Below are positions 18,201-27,222 of a stretch of 64,000 bases of DNA, in pieces. Made by a program: the position numbers and the translations under genes. Source of the stretch: an uncultured Lachnospiraceae bacterium. GTDB lineage: Bacteria; Bacillota; Clostridia; Lachnospirales; Lachnospiraceae. Below the pieces are notes generated by a model. That model was not told the DNA's origin, ran no database searches, and worked only from the letters and a program-made list of their open reading frames with translations. The stretch is from positions 1 through 64,000 of the forward strand of contig CAMVPR010000008.1 in NCBI GenBank assembly GCA_947169385.1, written 5' to 3'. Positions within the stretch are counted from its first letter, which is position 1. Every line of letters begins with the position of its first letter.

Positions 18201-18636
18201 TAATCAGGGTGCTGAGCAGGTTATTAAGAAGTCTAAGTTCGCATTAAAGTCTGACGAGGACAAAGCTAAAGAGATTGAGCAGGATGAAGCCGAGAGAGCT
18301 AATGCTAAGATTGCCGAGGAAGCTGCTAAGGCTGCTGCAATCGCTGAAGGCAAGGGATCATCACTCTCTCTTGCATCTGAAGACAATTACCTCAACTACG
18401 AGGATGCTGAGATGGAGCCATATGTTCCTGGTGATGGTATCACCGGTAAGCTAAAGGATGATTCAGATGAAGGTTCACTTAATGTCGGCGAGGATGACGA
18501 CACCTTAGGCGGCGGAAGTGAAGACATCAGCGAGTTCGAGTTCAAGATTAGAAAGCTTAAGATTATGCTTGAGCATAACCTCATTACCGAAGATGAATTC
18601 AACGAGATGAGAAAGAATCTTCTTTCGGAGTTGTAA
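15295..18636 (+). CDS. Zinc-ribbon, long charged helix and SHOCT-domain protein
   Basis: The 1113-residue protein has three parts. Residues 3-18 form a zinc ribbon (CPIC, eight residues, CKNC). Residues about 25-345 are a globular region; the first half (KISLYLSKYTI to LLIKLTRK) could be a PH-like fold of the kind seen in SHOCT proteins. Residues about 355-960 are almost only Glu, Lys, Arg and Ala in patterns such as EAEEAERKRKEEEERKRK, expected to form a rigid single alpha helix or coiled coil, perhaps 80-90 nm if fully helical. The last 33 residues (FEFKIRKLKIMLEHNLIT...) are a SHOCT domain. No signal peptide or membrane segment is seen, so it is probably cytoplasmic. The ATG at 15295 follows GGGAGAG; an ATG four bases earlier is out of frame. 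It is one of only two complete plus-strand genes here. No function is assignable. Confidence 0.8.
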   Translation: MNCPICGAETNALLCKNCEGNNDKINNWYSTFKSGLFSKETKISLYLSKYTIQGDGFMGIEKMYDPNEPDADSSSTEKMLTKDPNKGEAEAFEFCLVHATGVETVKFMNQNALLIKLTRKIDKFIEDVSLYLPGLPETEEIANVLRQAIVDTKERARVKMEEYQKIREKEDAEFFLHKYNEHIEKANNPSCVVKLEDNNLKGIYLNQDKDIIFLNISGVNRTVDAAYIPHDNINYYRKISYTPKAMPFKEGYFGGSFTDTTFDIPQALHDYVLLELPGHLSNNVPVLPDLDSTFKKSDDASYVAPSANIVLNYYNQKLRKDFEVELPESALTFLQQHLADLDFTIMDESYEAREAIKNVETEEAVAMMNAEKEKAIAEAEEAKREVEAEKAKALREAEEAKAAALAEVEAAKREAEEARAAALREAEEAKKAAEEAKAQALKELEEAKAQAAKEAEEAKAQALKEAEEAKAAAVHQAALDAISQKEIEEEQARIAAEEEAKRKAEEERQRKEAEEKARLEAEQKAKEEAERKAREEEERKAKEEAERKAKEEEERKRKEAEEAERKRKEEEERKRKEAEEAERKRKEEEERKRKEAEEAERKRKEEEERKRKEAEEAARLEAERKAKEEAERKAREEEERKRKEEERIKREEARKAREAEQRKIFEEEMTKLEKALEEEKIAKQKAKEEEERIKREEAEKIARLEAEKKAKEEEAKRKAEEEARKKEEERIRKQEEFRKKMEAEEQARIAAAKAAAEEEERKRKEAEAEAERKRIEAEEAEKKRKEEEERQRKEAEEKAIAEAAEKARIAAEEERARQEAEMAAVEAELRAKEQAELKAKEEAAARFQKELEDKEREKAEEAARKAAEEQARIAAEQAKKEAEEAEKAAAAKRAQEEAEEQARLEALEKERREAEEAKRKTEDDEEAKLRALEAQMRANSNDAIANATAAAKEALADAQAEKDALIKEANQGAEQVIKKSKFALKSDEDKAKEIEQDEAERANAKIAEEAAKAAAIAEGKGSSLSLASEDNYLNYEDAEMEPYVPGDGITGKLKDDSDEGSLNVGEDDDTLGGGSEDISEFEFKIRKLKIMLEHNLITEDEFNEMRKNLLSEL
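16969..17145 (+). repeat. Tandem 54-bp coding repeat inside the long helix
   Basis: Three full 54-bp units (16969-17022, 17023-17076, 17077-17130) and a partial fourth encode EAEEAERKRKEEEERKRK each time. Units differ mainly by silent changes. This suggests recent expansion of the helix by unequal crossover or slippage. Confidence 0.85.
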
Positions 18637-18655
18637 AATAATTATGTATTATATG

Positions 18656-18769
18656 TGTCATTCTGAGCGTAGCGAAGAATCTTTTAAGATCCTTCGGAAC
18701 ACAGTTCCTCAGGATGACACTTTTTATTATTATCATATTATTGTGTCATTCTGAGCGCAGCGAAGAATC
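18656..18769. repeat. Dispersed repeats R2-R3 and a second R2 after the helical protein gene
   Basis: R2 (18656-18681, TGTCATTCTGAGCG...) and R3 (18688-18719, ending CAGGATGACA) form one long imperfect hairpin with ends TGTCAT and ATGACA. A second R2 lies at 18744-18769, just before the shared terminator. Confidence 0.85.
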
Positions 18770-18773
18770 TTAA

Positions 18774-18803
18774 AAAAGCTAGTGGCTTATACCACTAGCT
18801 TTT
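18774..18803. terminator. Bidirectional terminator between the helical protein gene and galU
   Basis: A perfect 12-bp stem (AAAAGCTAGTGG with CCACTAGCTTTT) and a 6-base loop lies between two convergent genes. A-runs on the left and T-runs on the right let it work on both strands. Confidence 0.85.
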
Positions 18804-18805
18804 TA

Positions 18806-19699
18806 TTATAACTCTTCTGCCAACTTCTTGATATAATTACTGAGCTCATCCTTAAGCTCTTCTCTCTGAAGCGCAAAATCAATCGTCGCCTTAACAAATC
18901 CAAACTTGTCTCCTACATCATACCTAATCCCCTCAAACTTATATGCATACACAGTCTGTATATCCATAAGTCTAAGAATAGCATCAGTAAGCTGTATCTC
19001 ACCATTCTTGCCTGCGCCTTGCGTCTCGAGGAACTTAAATATCTCCGGTGTAAGCACGTATCTACCGAGAACCGCCAAATCACTTGGAGACTGCTCAATC
19101 GAAGGTTTCTCAACAATACCTGATAACTTAATGCGTCTTGAATCACCATAATTCTTATTCAAAGGCTCAACTATACCATACTTACCAACATCTTCATGAG
19201 GAACAGACTGGACACCGACTACCGATGCTTTCTTCTCGCAATATGCACTGATAAGCTGCTTTAAAGCAGGCTCACCGCCTTCATTCACCACGAGGTCATC
19301 TCCTAATAATACTGCAAATGGCTCTTCTCCGACAAATGTCCTGGCACACCATATCGCATGTCCTAATCCCTTAGGTTCCTTCTGTCTTACGTAGTAAATG
19401 TTGGCCATATCTGATATCTTCCTAACCATCTCTTCAAGATCATGCTTGCCGGATGACTTAAGCCTCTCTTCCAACTCGTAATTCCTGTCAAAATGATCCT
19501 CCATTGAGCGCTTATTGGAGTTGGTTATAATCAATATCTCTTCTATTCCGGATGCTGCTGCTTCCTCTACTATGTATTGAAGTGTTGGTATGTCAACTAT
19601 CGGAAGCATCTCCTTAGGCATGGCTTTGGTTGCAGGTAGGAACCTTGTACCCAGCCCCGCCGCAGGAATTACAGCCTTTCTAACTCTAGTGTTGGTCAT
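18806..19699 (-). CDS. galU: UTP-glucose-1-phosphate uridylyltransferase
   Basis: GalU makes UDP-glucose, a donor for surface polysaccharides, glycolipids and galactose metabolism. The 297-residue protein opens with the nucleotidyltransferase signature [21 protein letters not shown] and shows [19 protein letters not shown] and the sugar-binding [15 protein letters not shown] near the end. Length is normal. CAAGGAGACCACT precedes the ATG. The gene stands alone between repeat-filled gaps. UDP-glucose supply could serve surface glycosylation, but no direct link to the YfhO array is shown. Confidence 0.96.
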   Translation of the reverse strand: MTNTRVRKAVIPAAGLGTRFLPATKAMPKEMLPIVDIPTLQYIVEEAAASGIEEILIITNSNKRSMEDHFDRNYELEERLKSSGKHDLEEMVRKISDMANIYYVRQKEPKGLGHAIWCARTFVGEEPFAVLLGDDLVVNEGGEPALKQLISAYCEKKASVVGVQSVPHEDVGKYGIVEPLNKNYGDSRRIKLSGIVEKPSIEQSPSDLAVLGRYVLTPEIFKFLETQGAGKNGEIQLTDAILRLMDIQTVYAYKFEGIRYDVGDKFGFVKATIDFALQREELKDELSNYIKKLAEEL

Positions 19700-19770
19700 A
19701 GTGGTCTCCTTGTAATAATTATAATAACCCTATCATTCTGTTTCTTATCTCGTCATTCTATTTCTTCTCA

Positions 19771-19870
19771 TGTCATTCTGAGCGCAGCGAAGAATCTTTA
19801 AGATCCTTCGGAACACAGTTCCTCAGGATGACATTTAGCTACCCTGTCATTCTGAGCGCAGCGAAGAATC
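19771..19870. repeat. Dispersed repeats R2-R3 and R2 between galU and efp
   Basis: R2 at 19771-19796 and R3 at 19802-19833 again make a long hairpin with TGTCAT and ATGACA ends. A second R2 is at 19845-19870. The arrangement copies that at 18656-18769, so the R2-R3-R2 block may move or spread as a unit. Confidence 0.85.
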
Positions 19871-19901
19871 TTTAAGATGAGACACCCTATTATAAAAATC
19901 A

Positions 19902-19921
19902 AGAGGAGCATACGCTCCTCT
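19902..19921 (-). terminator. Terminator after efp
   Basis: AGAGGAGC and GCTCCTCT form a perfect 8-bp stem with a 4-base loop; TTGATTTTTATAA follows on the minus strand. It lies 21 bases after the efp stop. Confidence 0.8.
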
Positions 19922-19942
19922 GACCTTTAATATAAATCTTAA

Positions 19943-20497
19943 TTATACACGTGAAAGATACTCGCCTGTTCTTGTATCAATCTTAAGGGTATCACCATTA
20001 TTAACAAACAATGGAACCATAATACGCGCACCGGTCTCAACTGTACATGGCTTAGTAGCACCTGTTGCTGTATCACCCTTAACACCAGGCTCACACTCAG
20101 TAACAAGAAGCTCAACGTTAATAGGTGGCTCAACTGAGAACACCTCTCCGTTGTGGCTAACAAGCTTAACTTCTTCGTTCTCTTTAACAAACTTCAAAGA
20201 CTCACCGATAACATCTGCAGAAAGATCAATCTGCTCATATGTCTCAGGATCCATGAAATGATAAAAATCATCTGCATAGAGATATGTGTAGTTCTTACGC
20301 TCAATCATAGCGTTCTCAAACTTCTCGGTAGGACGGAAAGTCTTCTCAACTACACCACCACTCTTGATATTCTTAAGCTTACATCTTACAAATGCAGCTC
20401 CCTTACCAGGCTTAACATGCTGAAACTCAATAATCTGATAGATGTTGCCCTCAAATTCAATTGTAACGCCGTTTTTAAAATCACCAGCTGTAACCAT
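19943..20497 (-). CDS. efp: Elongation factor P
   Basis: EF-P relieves ribosome stalling at polyproline stretches. The ATG at 20497 is chosen because GGAGG lies ten bases upstream and the protein then starts [10 protein letters not shown], as the family does; this gives 184 residues. The three beta-barrel domains are present. The modification loop reads KPGKGAAF, placing an unmodified-type lysine (about Lys32) at its tip. The family C-terminal signature [17 protein letters not shown] closes the protein. Which modification is used cannot be told; no yeaZ-like or earP/epmA gene is nearby. Confidence 0.97.
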   Translation of the reverse strand: MVTAGDFKNGVTIEFEGNIYQIIEFQHVKPGKGAAFVRCKLKNIKSGGVVEKTFRPTEKFENAMIERKNYTYLYADDFYHFMDPETYEQIDLSADVIGESLKFVKENEEVKLVSHNGEVFSVEPPINVELLVTECEPGVKGDTATGATKPCTVETGARIMVPLFVNNGDTLKIDTRTGEYLSRV

Positions 20498-20580
20498 TAA
20501 TGTATCCTCCTTAAGATAATTGTCCGTAATTATTGATATTGTATAATATATTGCGCATAATTTCAAGTACTAATTATATT

Positions 20581-20632
20581 TGTCATAACTCCGCGTAGCG
20601 AAGAATCTTTATCCCGAGTGTAACGAGGGATA
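20581..20632. repeat. Degenerate R2 copy with an attached hairpin
   Basis: 20581-20607 is a diverged R2 (TGTCATAACTCCGCG...). A short hairpin follows, TATCCC (20610-20615) with GGGATA (20627-20632). A similar TATCCCGA/TCGGGATA hairpin sits beside R2 at 47958-47982. Confidence 0.7.
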
Positions 20633-20635
20633 ATT

Positions 20636-21625
20636 CTACTTACTCTTGTTAATGAAATCAACAACCTCATCAACCGACTTGTCATCAGTCTCAATCGTAA
20701 CATGCGAGGCCTTCTTGTACTTAGGATTCCTCTCATTTAACAACGACACAATACGCTCCATAGGATTCTCTACATTTAATAAAGGTCTGTCTGTCGAATC
20801 CTTAACGCGCTCATATACCGTACCCGGCTCAGACTTAAGATAGAATACCTTACCAAGCTTTCTAAGTAACTTGGCATTCTCCTCCCTAAGCGGCATTCCA
20901 CCACCTGTAGATATAATCGCATTGTGAGTAGTCTTGGTAAGTTCCTTAATAACATTGGTCTCTAGCTCACGAAAATACTCTTCTCCCTTAGTTGCAAATA
21001 TATCATTGATAGACATACCTTCCTTAGCCACAATATATGCGTCTGTATCTATCATGCGCCTATTCATACGGGAAGCTAACTTCTCACCGATTGTAGTCTT
21101 ACCTGCCCCCATGAATCCGATAAGGATAACATTATCCTGCTTGGTATATGACTTAAGAACCGGCTTCTCTAGTCTTCTCTTAAGCACAATCTGAATCTCT
21201 TCCTTAGGATTAATCGGCTTAGATAAAATGCAGTAGATACCTAATCTCTTAGCTCCCCACACATCTGTAAAAAGCTGATCTCCGATAAAAAGAGTATTGT
21301 CGCTTGTGGTACCCATTAACCTCATTGCTTCTTTATAGCCCTTCTCAAATGGCTTATTAGCCTTGAAAATGTACTTAGAGTGTATATGCTTATTAAAGCG
21401 CTTCACTCTCTCCTCTTTATTGTTGGATAAAAGCATAGTATCAAACCCTATGCTCTTAAGCCTCTTAAATAGGGCTATCGCCTTATCATCTGCATCTGCT
21501 CCATGCGGAACTAAGGTGTTATCAATATCGTAGATTATCCCTCTATATCCCATTCTGTAATAGTATTCATAATCAATCTCATAAGTCGAATCAACCCATG
21601 AATCCGGGTAAAATTTCTCTAACAT
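20636..21625 (-). CDS. YqeG-type HAD phosphatase fused to shikimate kinase
   Basis: Two enzymes are joined in 329 residues. Residues 1-165 are a YqeG-like HAD IIIA phosphatase with motif I YDIDNTLVPHG, motif II LLSNN and motif III/IV FIGDQLFTDVWGA. Residues about 168-329 are a full shikimate kinase: Walker A GFMGAGKTT, the shikimate-binding DTDAYIV, STGGGMPLR and the lid DRPLL. Shikimate kinase phosphorylates shikimate in chorismate synthesis; the role of YqeG is less clear, with lipid-phosphate and ribosome-related proposals. No stop or frameshift interrupts the join. The two genes are often neighbours in Firmicutes. No other aro gene is in the window. AGGAGGGC precedes the ATG. Confidence 0.9.
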   Translation of the reverse strand: MLEKFYPDSWVDSTYEIDYEYYYRMGYRGIIYDIDNTLVPHGADADDKAIALFKRLKSIGFDTMLLSNNKEERVKRFNKHIHSKYIFKANKPFEKGYKEAMRLMGTTSDNTLFIGDQLFTDVWGAKRLGIYCILSKPINPKEEIQIVLKRRLEKPVLKSYTKQDNVILIGFMGAGKTTIGEKLASRMNRRMIDTDAYIVAKEGMSINDIFATKGEEYFRELETNVIKELTKTTHNAIISTGGGMPLREENAKLLRKLGKVFYLKSEPGTVYERVKDSTDRPLLNVENPMERIVSLLNERNPKYKKASHVTIETDDKSVDEVVDFINKSK

Positions 21626-21721
21626 ATGCCCTCCTATAATATGTGCTTGCTATATTATAACGTATATTCAAGAATACTTCTATATCTTTTTACAGTCATC
21701 AGGCAACAATCAGCCCATAAA

Positions 21722-21747
21722 AAATCGCCGGACGAATCCGGCGATTT
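21722..21747 (-). terminator. Terminator of the type IV pilus locus
   Basis: A perfect 11-bp stem (AAATCGCCGGA with TCCGGCGATTT), a 4-base loop and a following TTTTTT on the minus strand lie 25 bases after the stop of the giant secreted protein. Confidence 0.9.
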
Positions 21748-21771
21748 AATTAAATATTAAAGTTCATTGCA

Positions 21772-24700
21772 TCACGTCAAGTCAAACATCGTTGTAGTTG
21801 TCTTGATCAAGATACGCTTGCTAACCTTACGTCCCTTAGAATCCTTAGCATAAACTGTAATGTAGAACGATCCTTGCTTGATATAAGAATCAATTACTCC
21901 ACTATCGTCCTGATCACCTCTGATTGTAATCGTAAGCTTATTACCTGACGATGTCGCAGACAAAAGCTGTGGATTAACATGGCTACCCTTGTTATAAAGT
22001 GGATTGCCTGATGCAGCCGGTAAGTCTTCATTAGCCGCAACTGCATGCCACTGATTAATAATAGGATCTCCGGATGTTGGAGGACCTAATACTACGTTAG
22101 GATCATCTGCGTCATTCTTAGCAGCTGGGTTGCTGTTACAGATAAACATGTAAACATCCTTAAAGTGAGCAACCTGCTCATCATCAAGAGTGAAGTTAAA
22201 GCTACATGCCTTAGGATCCTGAGTATCTAATGACAATACTGCTGTAGAATTAGATGTCTCACCGGTAAAGGTAGCATGTTTATAAACGTAATTCTCAGTA
22301 TCAGTTACATTGTCTTTATTATTATCGTTCTCAAACTCCTTATAAACCAATGAAGGTCCTGAACTTCTACTTCTAGCCTTAGAAAGGATTGCATTGATAA
22401 ACAATCTTCTCTCCTGCTCATTATCATTAGAATCAGCAAGAGCATCATAACCTGCCGCAGTAAATGTTACTGACTTATAAGTAAACATATAGTAGAAGCT
22501 TCGTCCATTCAATGGATCAGCTGCATATAGAGCTGAAGTATCATTACCTGCACCTGCAAGTGAGTACCAAATCTCCATATCCTTTGACTCAGTATCTGCT
22601 GCATAAGTCTGACCATTAGTGGTTGCAATTGAAGCCTTGGTATCAATATTATAAGGATATTCCTTGATAAGACCGAACTGAGTATTATCATTCATTGCAA
22701 TCCTTGTCGTCATACCAAAGTTGGTTGTCTGGCCAGAGTGAGGACAACTTACGCCCTTAAACTGTGAAGATTGCGCCTGATCATCTGAACCATTCTTACC
22801 GCCATTACCAAGCGAGTAATGAAGTATATCTGTTCCACCGGCAGCAGCCATATTGTTACCATTACTTAAATCTGTTGTACCATCTACAATCTCGTAAGTT
22901 CCATCATAACTGTTCGTGGTCATAAACTCACCAGGCATATCTGTATCAAGTCCTGTATATGTAGCAGTTGTATATGGAACATATAGATACTCTCTCTGCG
23001 TCTTAGGATTTCTACCCGCTGCAGAATAGAATGCAGCACTCTGCGAACCAGCTGTAACGGAATCATACATTCTACCATCATTTTGCTTCTCGTATTTAAA
23101 ACGATCAAAACCACAACACTCTCTTAAATATTGGTTAATATTACGAGACCAAGATGTTGTACCACCATTGTCATATCCGATAAATGAGAATGTATCAGTT
23201 CCAAGGAACGCTGCTCCATTGTCCTCGATGTAGTTCTTGATGAACCAACAACCGATATTAGGAATATCGTTGATAAATCCTTCTCCTGAACCACCACCAT
23301 ATGCGCGACCGAAACCGATAATAATCATATCGTAAAGTCCGGTACTGTATCTTTGTGCAACATCTGTATCATCGCTCGTATCATTAGGATCCTTTCTCCA
23401 GTGAGTAGAGTGAATCTTAAGATATCCATCATTTGGGTTATCAGGATCGTAATCCTTAACTTCACCCTTTCTTAGCCAACTGTTAGTTACCTTGGCAGGA
23501 ATACCGCCCCAATCCTCTGACTGTCCTTTATTATTGAAGTTAGAGAAATCATATAGTGTCTTAATGCTGTTAAGACCGGTATGTGAACCGTCACCGGTAT
23601 CACCGATAGTCATATTAACCCATGAATCTTTCATGGTCTTATTGGCTGAATCATAGAAGTGATTCTTGAACTTTCTGAAGAGATCTTTCTCATCATCAGT
23701 CAGACTATCTCTCTCATCGTACTTATCTCCAGCCTCAAAGTTCTTACAATAATCAGCAAGATATGCATTACACATCTGACCGAACTGGATTGTAGTCATT
23801 GTTGTAAGCTTAATATCATACTCGTCAAGACAATCTCCAAGATTCTCTGCATTACCATTATCAAGACGTTTCTCAGTAGAATACAATCCAAACTTAGCAT
23901 CATCCTTAGGATCAGCCGGGTCATCATAGTAAAGCCAATCACTACCATCTGAACATCCGATATAGTTAGCCTTGCCGTCTCTTACCTGATTAACATCAAG
24001 TACAGTCATTGGAGAACCTACGAATACCTTACCACGACCATTACCAGGGATAATCTGAAGAAGTCTTAATTCCTGTTTAGAAGCACCCTTCTCAGGATAA
24101 TACTTAGGAGTACCAGATATAATAGTCTGCTTACCATTAGAACTATCTTCTACAAGAATTCTGTATGGTAATACACCTATAAAGTCTTTATCAACTGTAA
24201 AATTATCTAAAACACCGGTTGCTCCTTCTTTGAATGTAATAACACCTGAAGTAGCTGTATATCCGTCAACTCGCGCAACACATTCTGTTGCATACTTCTC
24301 CACACCTTCAATACGGCTATCAACCTCACCGTCAGAGAACTTACTGTCACCGTTAAGATCATAGTATACTCTTACACTATATGTATGTCCTGGAACAAGT
24401 CCCTCAACAGCCAACTTAAAGGTAGGCTTTCTAGAGTTCTCAATTCTGTTAGGATACTTACCTGATCCCTTAGGTGACTCATATCCATCTCTTGTAGAAT
24501 CGTAGTCTACAGGTGCCTCCATAAGGTTAATCACAGGTCTACTCTGAGCATAACAGTTAAGGAAATGCTTAAGCTGAACAGCAGATCCAGACTTAGCATA
24601 ATTAACCTTAGTACCCGTCTTAACCATTGTCTCATTGAAAAAGTTAATAGCTGCACCCTTCTCAAGGCTTGAAACAATCTTAACATCTCCATCTAATACA

Positions 24701-27204
24701 GACTCACCATCCTGAGTGTTACCCTTCTTGTATGAGTTACCAACACTCTTAAGGTCGTCAGCATCGAAACCAACAAATACATTAGGTGCATGATATAGAT
24801 CATCGCCAGGAAGCTCAGCAATATGATAGAGCAACTGATACATATATGACTCCGGATCAATATTGCTTTCTCTACGAGCTGTCATAGTATCTTCACTGTA
24901 CGAAGTGCTCTTAAATGCAGTACCCTTATAAGAATCATTATCATCATGTGTTGCATCTAACTTATACCTATAGAGTGTAGATGATCCAGTCTTTCCTGAA
25001 TCTCTGATTACATAGTCAGTATCTTTAACCAAATCTGCATTTACTGACGCACCACCGATAAGATAGTCTGCACTCATAACATCTTTATCAATAACAACAG
25101 GCATTCCTGCACCGATGTAGTCATAAAGCTTAAGATACATCTTAGCTGTAAGATCACTACCATTTGATCTGTTAAAATCTTTACCGTTGAAGTTGTTAGA
25201 GAACACACTACGCTGATCTCCGTTAACACCCAACTCACCGGTATGCGCATAACTTGTATAAACAAACGCATTATCCATCTTGGTAGCTGAAGAAGTATTG
25301 CCAAAATAAAATCTATCAAGATCCTTTTTGTTAAATGACATAAACGGTGTAGTCCAATATGCGTTCGAATTCTTAGAAGACAAGATCTTATACATATCCC
25401 AATCTTCTTTCTCATTGACAGTCGCATTATTGCCACCAATATAAACCATGTCATACTGGCTAAGAATATCTTGATTAGTAGAACATAGAGCATTAGCTGT
25501 CATTCTGACAACACCAATCTGATCTATAGAAAGACCGGTCACCGCCGCTATCCTTGCCTCCGTCATGTTATATGAATAGTGAGGATCATCAGCCACTTCA
25601 TACTCTTCTTGCATCTTAGTATTATAAAGTGTCTCTGTTAAGTTCTTCCTATCACTATCATTATTAAAATCTGCATTCTTAACATTAGCATAAGGCTCAA
25701 TCTCAAGAACGTAGAAGTTCTTACTGTTAGTATTAGCCGCCCACTTACGATATGTACTTCTGTTAATCAATGATGTGGTGGCAGTAGCATTGGTACTCGC
25801 TACAGGATTCTTAAAGAATCCTCTTGAAGTAACCTCAACATTCTTCATGATAGGGGTAGCTGTACCATCATCATTAAGCTTGACCATATCTCTAAGAAGA
25901 TCGTAAACGTTAGTATTGGTATCTACAGTAATTGTCTTATTCTCACCGTAAATTGAAAGAATCTTACGATCAACAATCAATCTCTTAACATAAACCTGAT
26001 CACCATGTCCTAACTCAGTAAGCTTCTGCTTAGCTTCTTCGTATGTAGACACTTCATCAGGATGATTCTTCAAATAAAGATCATAGTTAGTGGTATCGAT
26101 ATACTTCTCCAATGCAGCCTTGGCAGCGTCAGACAAATCATTACCACCCATCTTATAAAGCTCTTCGTTTGAAGCGTGGCTGATATAGATAAAATCATAC
26201 TCACCTAAATCCATAGATGAAACATTTGCATTAAACTCAGCCATAGTCATCTTGCTATACTCTAAATCATCCGCATCCATATTAGATGTATCAGCAAATG
26301 CTTCAAGAAAACTTCCATCATTAACAGCATCTTCAATATCAGATACAGTCGCTGCATCTGGAGTAATCTCCAAAATCTTATGCTTATAATTAGCATAGTC
26401 GTACACGTTCCATACTTTATCACCTTTGTTATCGAAAGTGATGTATGTAGAAGTGTTAGAATTAGACATATTAAAATGCTGTGCCCAAGAAGCCGAATCC
26501 TTCTTGAACGAAATAACACCTATATCACTTGCCGAACCTTCAAGGTTATAATATCTTCTCAAATAATCAGAAAGCTTGGTAGCTGTTGCATTAACAGTCG
26601 TCTCACTTGAACTAGTATAACTTGACAAAGCTCCAAGGATCTCACTATCAATCATAATTGGCTTAAAGTCTGAGAATACATACTTCTTAAGCGCGTCATA
26701 AACACCGTTACCAATAACATTGGCGATATCCATGTCTCCAACATATCCTGAACCACAAGAAGAGAAATAAATGAAATCTGCATTAGCTATTCTTGTATTG
26801 AGATCTGATGCATTAGCCTTAACTACATCAACTTTGATGTGATTCTCGTTCATAGCAGGTCTTAATACATCATTCTTAAAACAACTAAAATCATCATCTG
26901 TATCATCATTAGATACAAAGTTGCTAAGATACGCCGCAACAGTTTCGCCGGAAGTATCTGCATATGTATCACTATCAACAATCTGCAAGATATGATATTC
27001 TTTATCGACACTATCATCTGTCGAATTAGAGTTATCAATAATATGTGTTACCTGATCTGAGAACGAGGTGTAAATGTCTGATAAGTTATTACCCTCGTCC
27101 GTATAATAACTTGCTGTATTTCGACCTAAGGTGAAAGAAGCAACACCTGCTACTAAGCCTACGGTACATAATACTGTAAATATTAGTAAAGCTACCTTCT
27201 TCAT
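21772..27204 (-). CDS. Giant secreted protein of the type IV pilus locus (DUF5057-like)
   Basis: The 1810-residue protein begins with a signal peptide (residues 1-about 27). No C-terminal membrane anchor or sorting signal is seen. At least four times a segment that looks like the first strand of a Rossmann-like fold recurs: YHILQIVDS (70), HKILEITPD (275), FYVLEIEPY (497) and RLLQIIPGNG (about 1060). Each is followed by a second hydrophobic strand such as ADFIYFSSC, YDFIYISHA, YDMVYIGG and YDMIIIGFG. This suggests tandem GATase-like or related domains. The region near 920-960 (VPGHTYSVRVYYDLNGDSKFSDGEVD) resembles a calcium-binding beta sandwich. Similar large Lachnospiraceae proteins are, as I recall, labelled DUF5057. 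It is the last gene of the minor-pilin operon, so it may be a tip adhesin or an export substrate; that is inference. Confidence 0.65.
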   Translation of the reverse strand: MKKVALLIFTVLCTVGLVAGVASFTLGRNTASYYTDEGNNLSDIYTSFSDQVTHIIDNSNSTDDSVDKEYHILQIVDSDTYADTSGETVAAYLSNFVSNDDTDDDFSCFKNDVLRPAMNENHIKVDVVKANASDLNTRIANADFIYFSSCGSGYVGDMDIANVIGNGVYDALKKYVFSDFKPIMIDSEILGALSSYTSSSETTVNATATKLSDYLRRYYNLEGSASDIGVISFKKDSASWAQHFNMSNSNTSTYITFDNKGDKVWNVYDYANYKHKILEITPDAATVSDIEDAVNDGSFLEAFADTSNMDADDLEYSKMTMAEFNANVSSMDLGEYDFIYISHASNEELYKMGGNDLSDAAKAALEKYIDTTNYDLYLKNHPDEVSTYEEAKQKLTELGHGDQVYVKRLIVDRKILSIYGENKTITVDTNTNVYDLLRDMVKLNDDGTATPIMKNVEVTSRGFFKNPVASTNATATTSLINRSTYRKWAANTNSKNFYVLEIEPYANVKNADFNNDSDRKNLTETLYNTKMQEEYEVADDPHYSYNMTEARIAAVTGLSIDQIGVVRMTANALCSTNQDILSQYDMVYIGGNNATVNEKEDWDMYKILSSKNSNAYWTTPFMSFNKKDLDRFYFGNTSSATKMDNAFVYTSYAHTGELGVNGDQRSVFSNNFNGKDFNRSNGSDLTAKMYLKLYDYIGAGMPVVIDKDVMSADYLIGGASVNADLVKDTDYVIRDSGKTGSSTLYRYKLDATHDDNDSYKGTAFKSTSYSEDTMTARRESNIDPESYMYQLLYHIAELPGDDLYHAPNVFVGFDADDLKSVGNSYKKGNTQDGESVLDGDVKIVSSLEKGAAINFFNETMVKTGTKVNYAKSGSAVQLKHFLNCYAQSRPVINLMEAPVDYDSTRDGYESPKGSGKYPNRIENSRKPTFKLAVEGLVPGHTYSVRVYYDLNGDSKFSDGEVDSRIEGVEKYATECVARVDGYTATSGVITFKEGATGVLDNFTVDKDFIGVLPYRILVEDSSNGKQTIISGTPKYYPEKGASKQELRLLQIIPGNGRGKVFVGSPMTVLDVNQVRDGKANYIGCSDGSDWLYYDDPADPKDDAKFGLYSTEKRLDNGNAENLGDCLDEYDIKLTTMTTIQFGQMCNAYLADYCKNFEAGDKYDERDSLTDDEKDLFRKFKNHFYDSANKTMKDSWVNMTIGDTGDGSHTGLNSIKTLYDFSNFNNKGQSEDWGGIPAKVTNSWLRKGEVKDYDPDNPNDGYLKIHSTHWRKDPNDTSDDTDVAQRYSTGLYDMIIIGFGRAYGGGSGEGFINDIPNIGCWFIKNYIEDNGAAFLGTDTFSFIGYDNGGTTSWSRNINQYLRECCGFDRFKYEKQNDGRMYDSVTAGSQSAAFYSAAGRNPKTQREYLYVPYTTATYTGLDTDMPGEFMTTNSYDGTYEIVDGTTDLSNGNNMAAAGGTDILHYSLGNGGKNGSDDQAQSSQFKGVSCPHSGQTTNFGMTTRIAMNDNTQFGLIKEYPYNIDTKASIATTNGQTYAADTESKDMEIWYSLAGAGNDTSALYAADPLNGRSFYYMFTYKSVTFTAAGYDALADSNDNEQERRLFINAILSKARSRSSGPSLVYKEFENDNNKDNVTDTENYVYKHATFTGETSNSTAVLSLDTQDPKACSFNFTLDDEQVAHFKDVYMFICNSNPAAKNDADDPNVVLGPPTSGDPIINQWHAVAANEDLPAASGNPLYNKGSHVNPQLLSATSSGNKLTITIRGDQDDSGVIDSYIKQGSFYITVYAKDSKGRKVSKRILIKTTTTMFDLT

Positions 27205-27222
27205 TACTGTATCGCTCCTTTC

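Noticed and set aside
18656..19870. CRISPR array, suggested by several similar short repeats.
   Set aside because: The copies are palindromic, unevenly spaced, in both orientations and spread across the window; there are no regular spacers and no cas genes.
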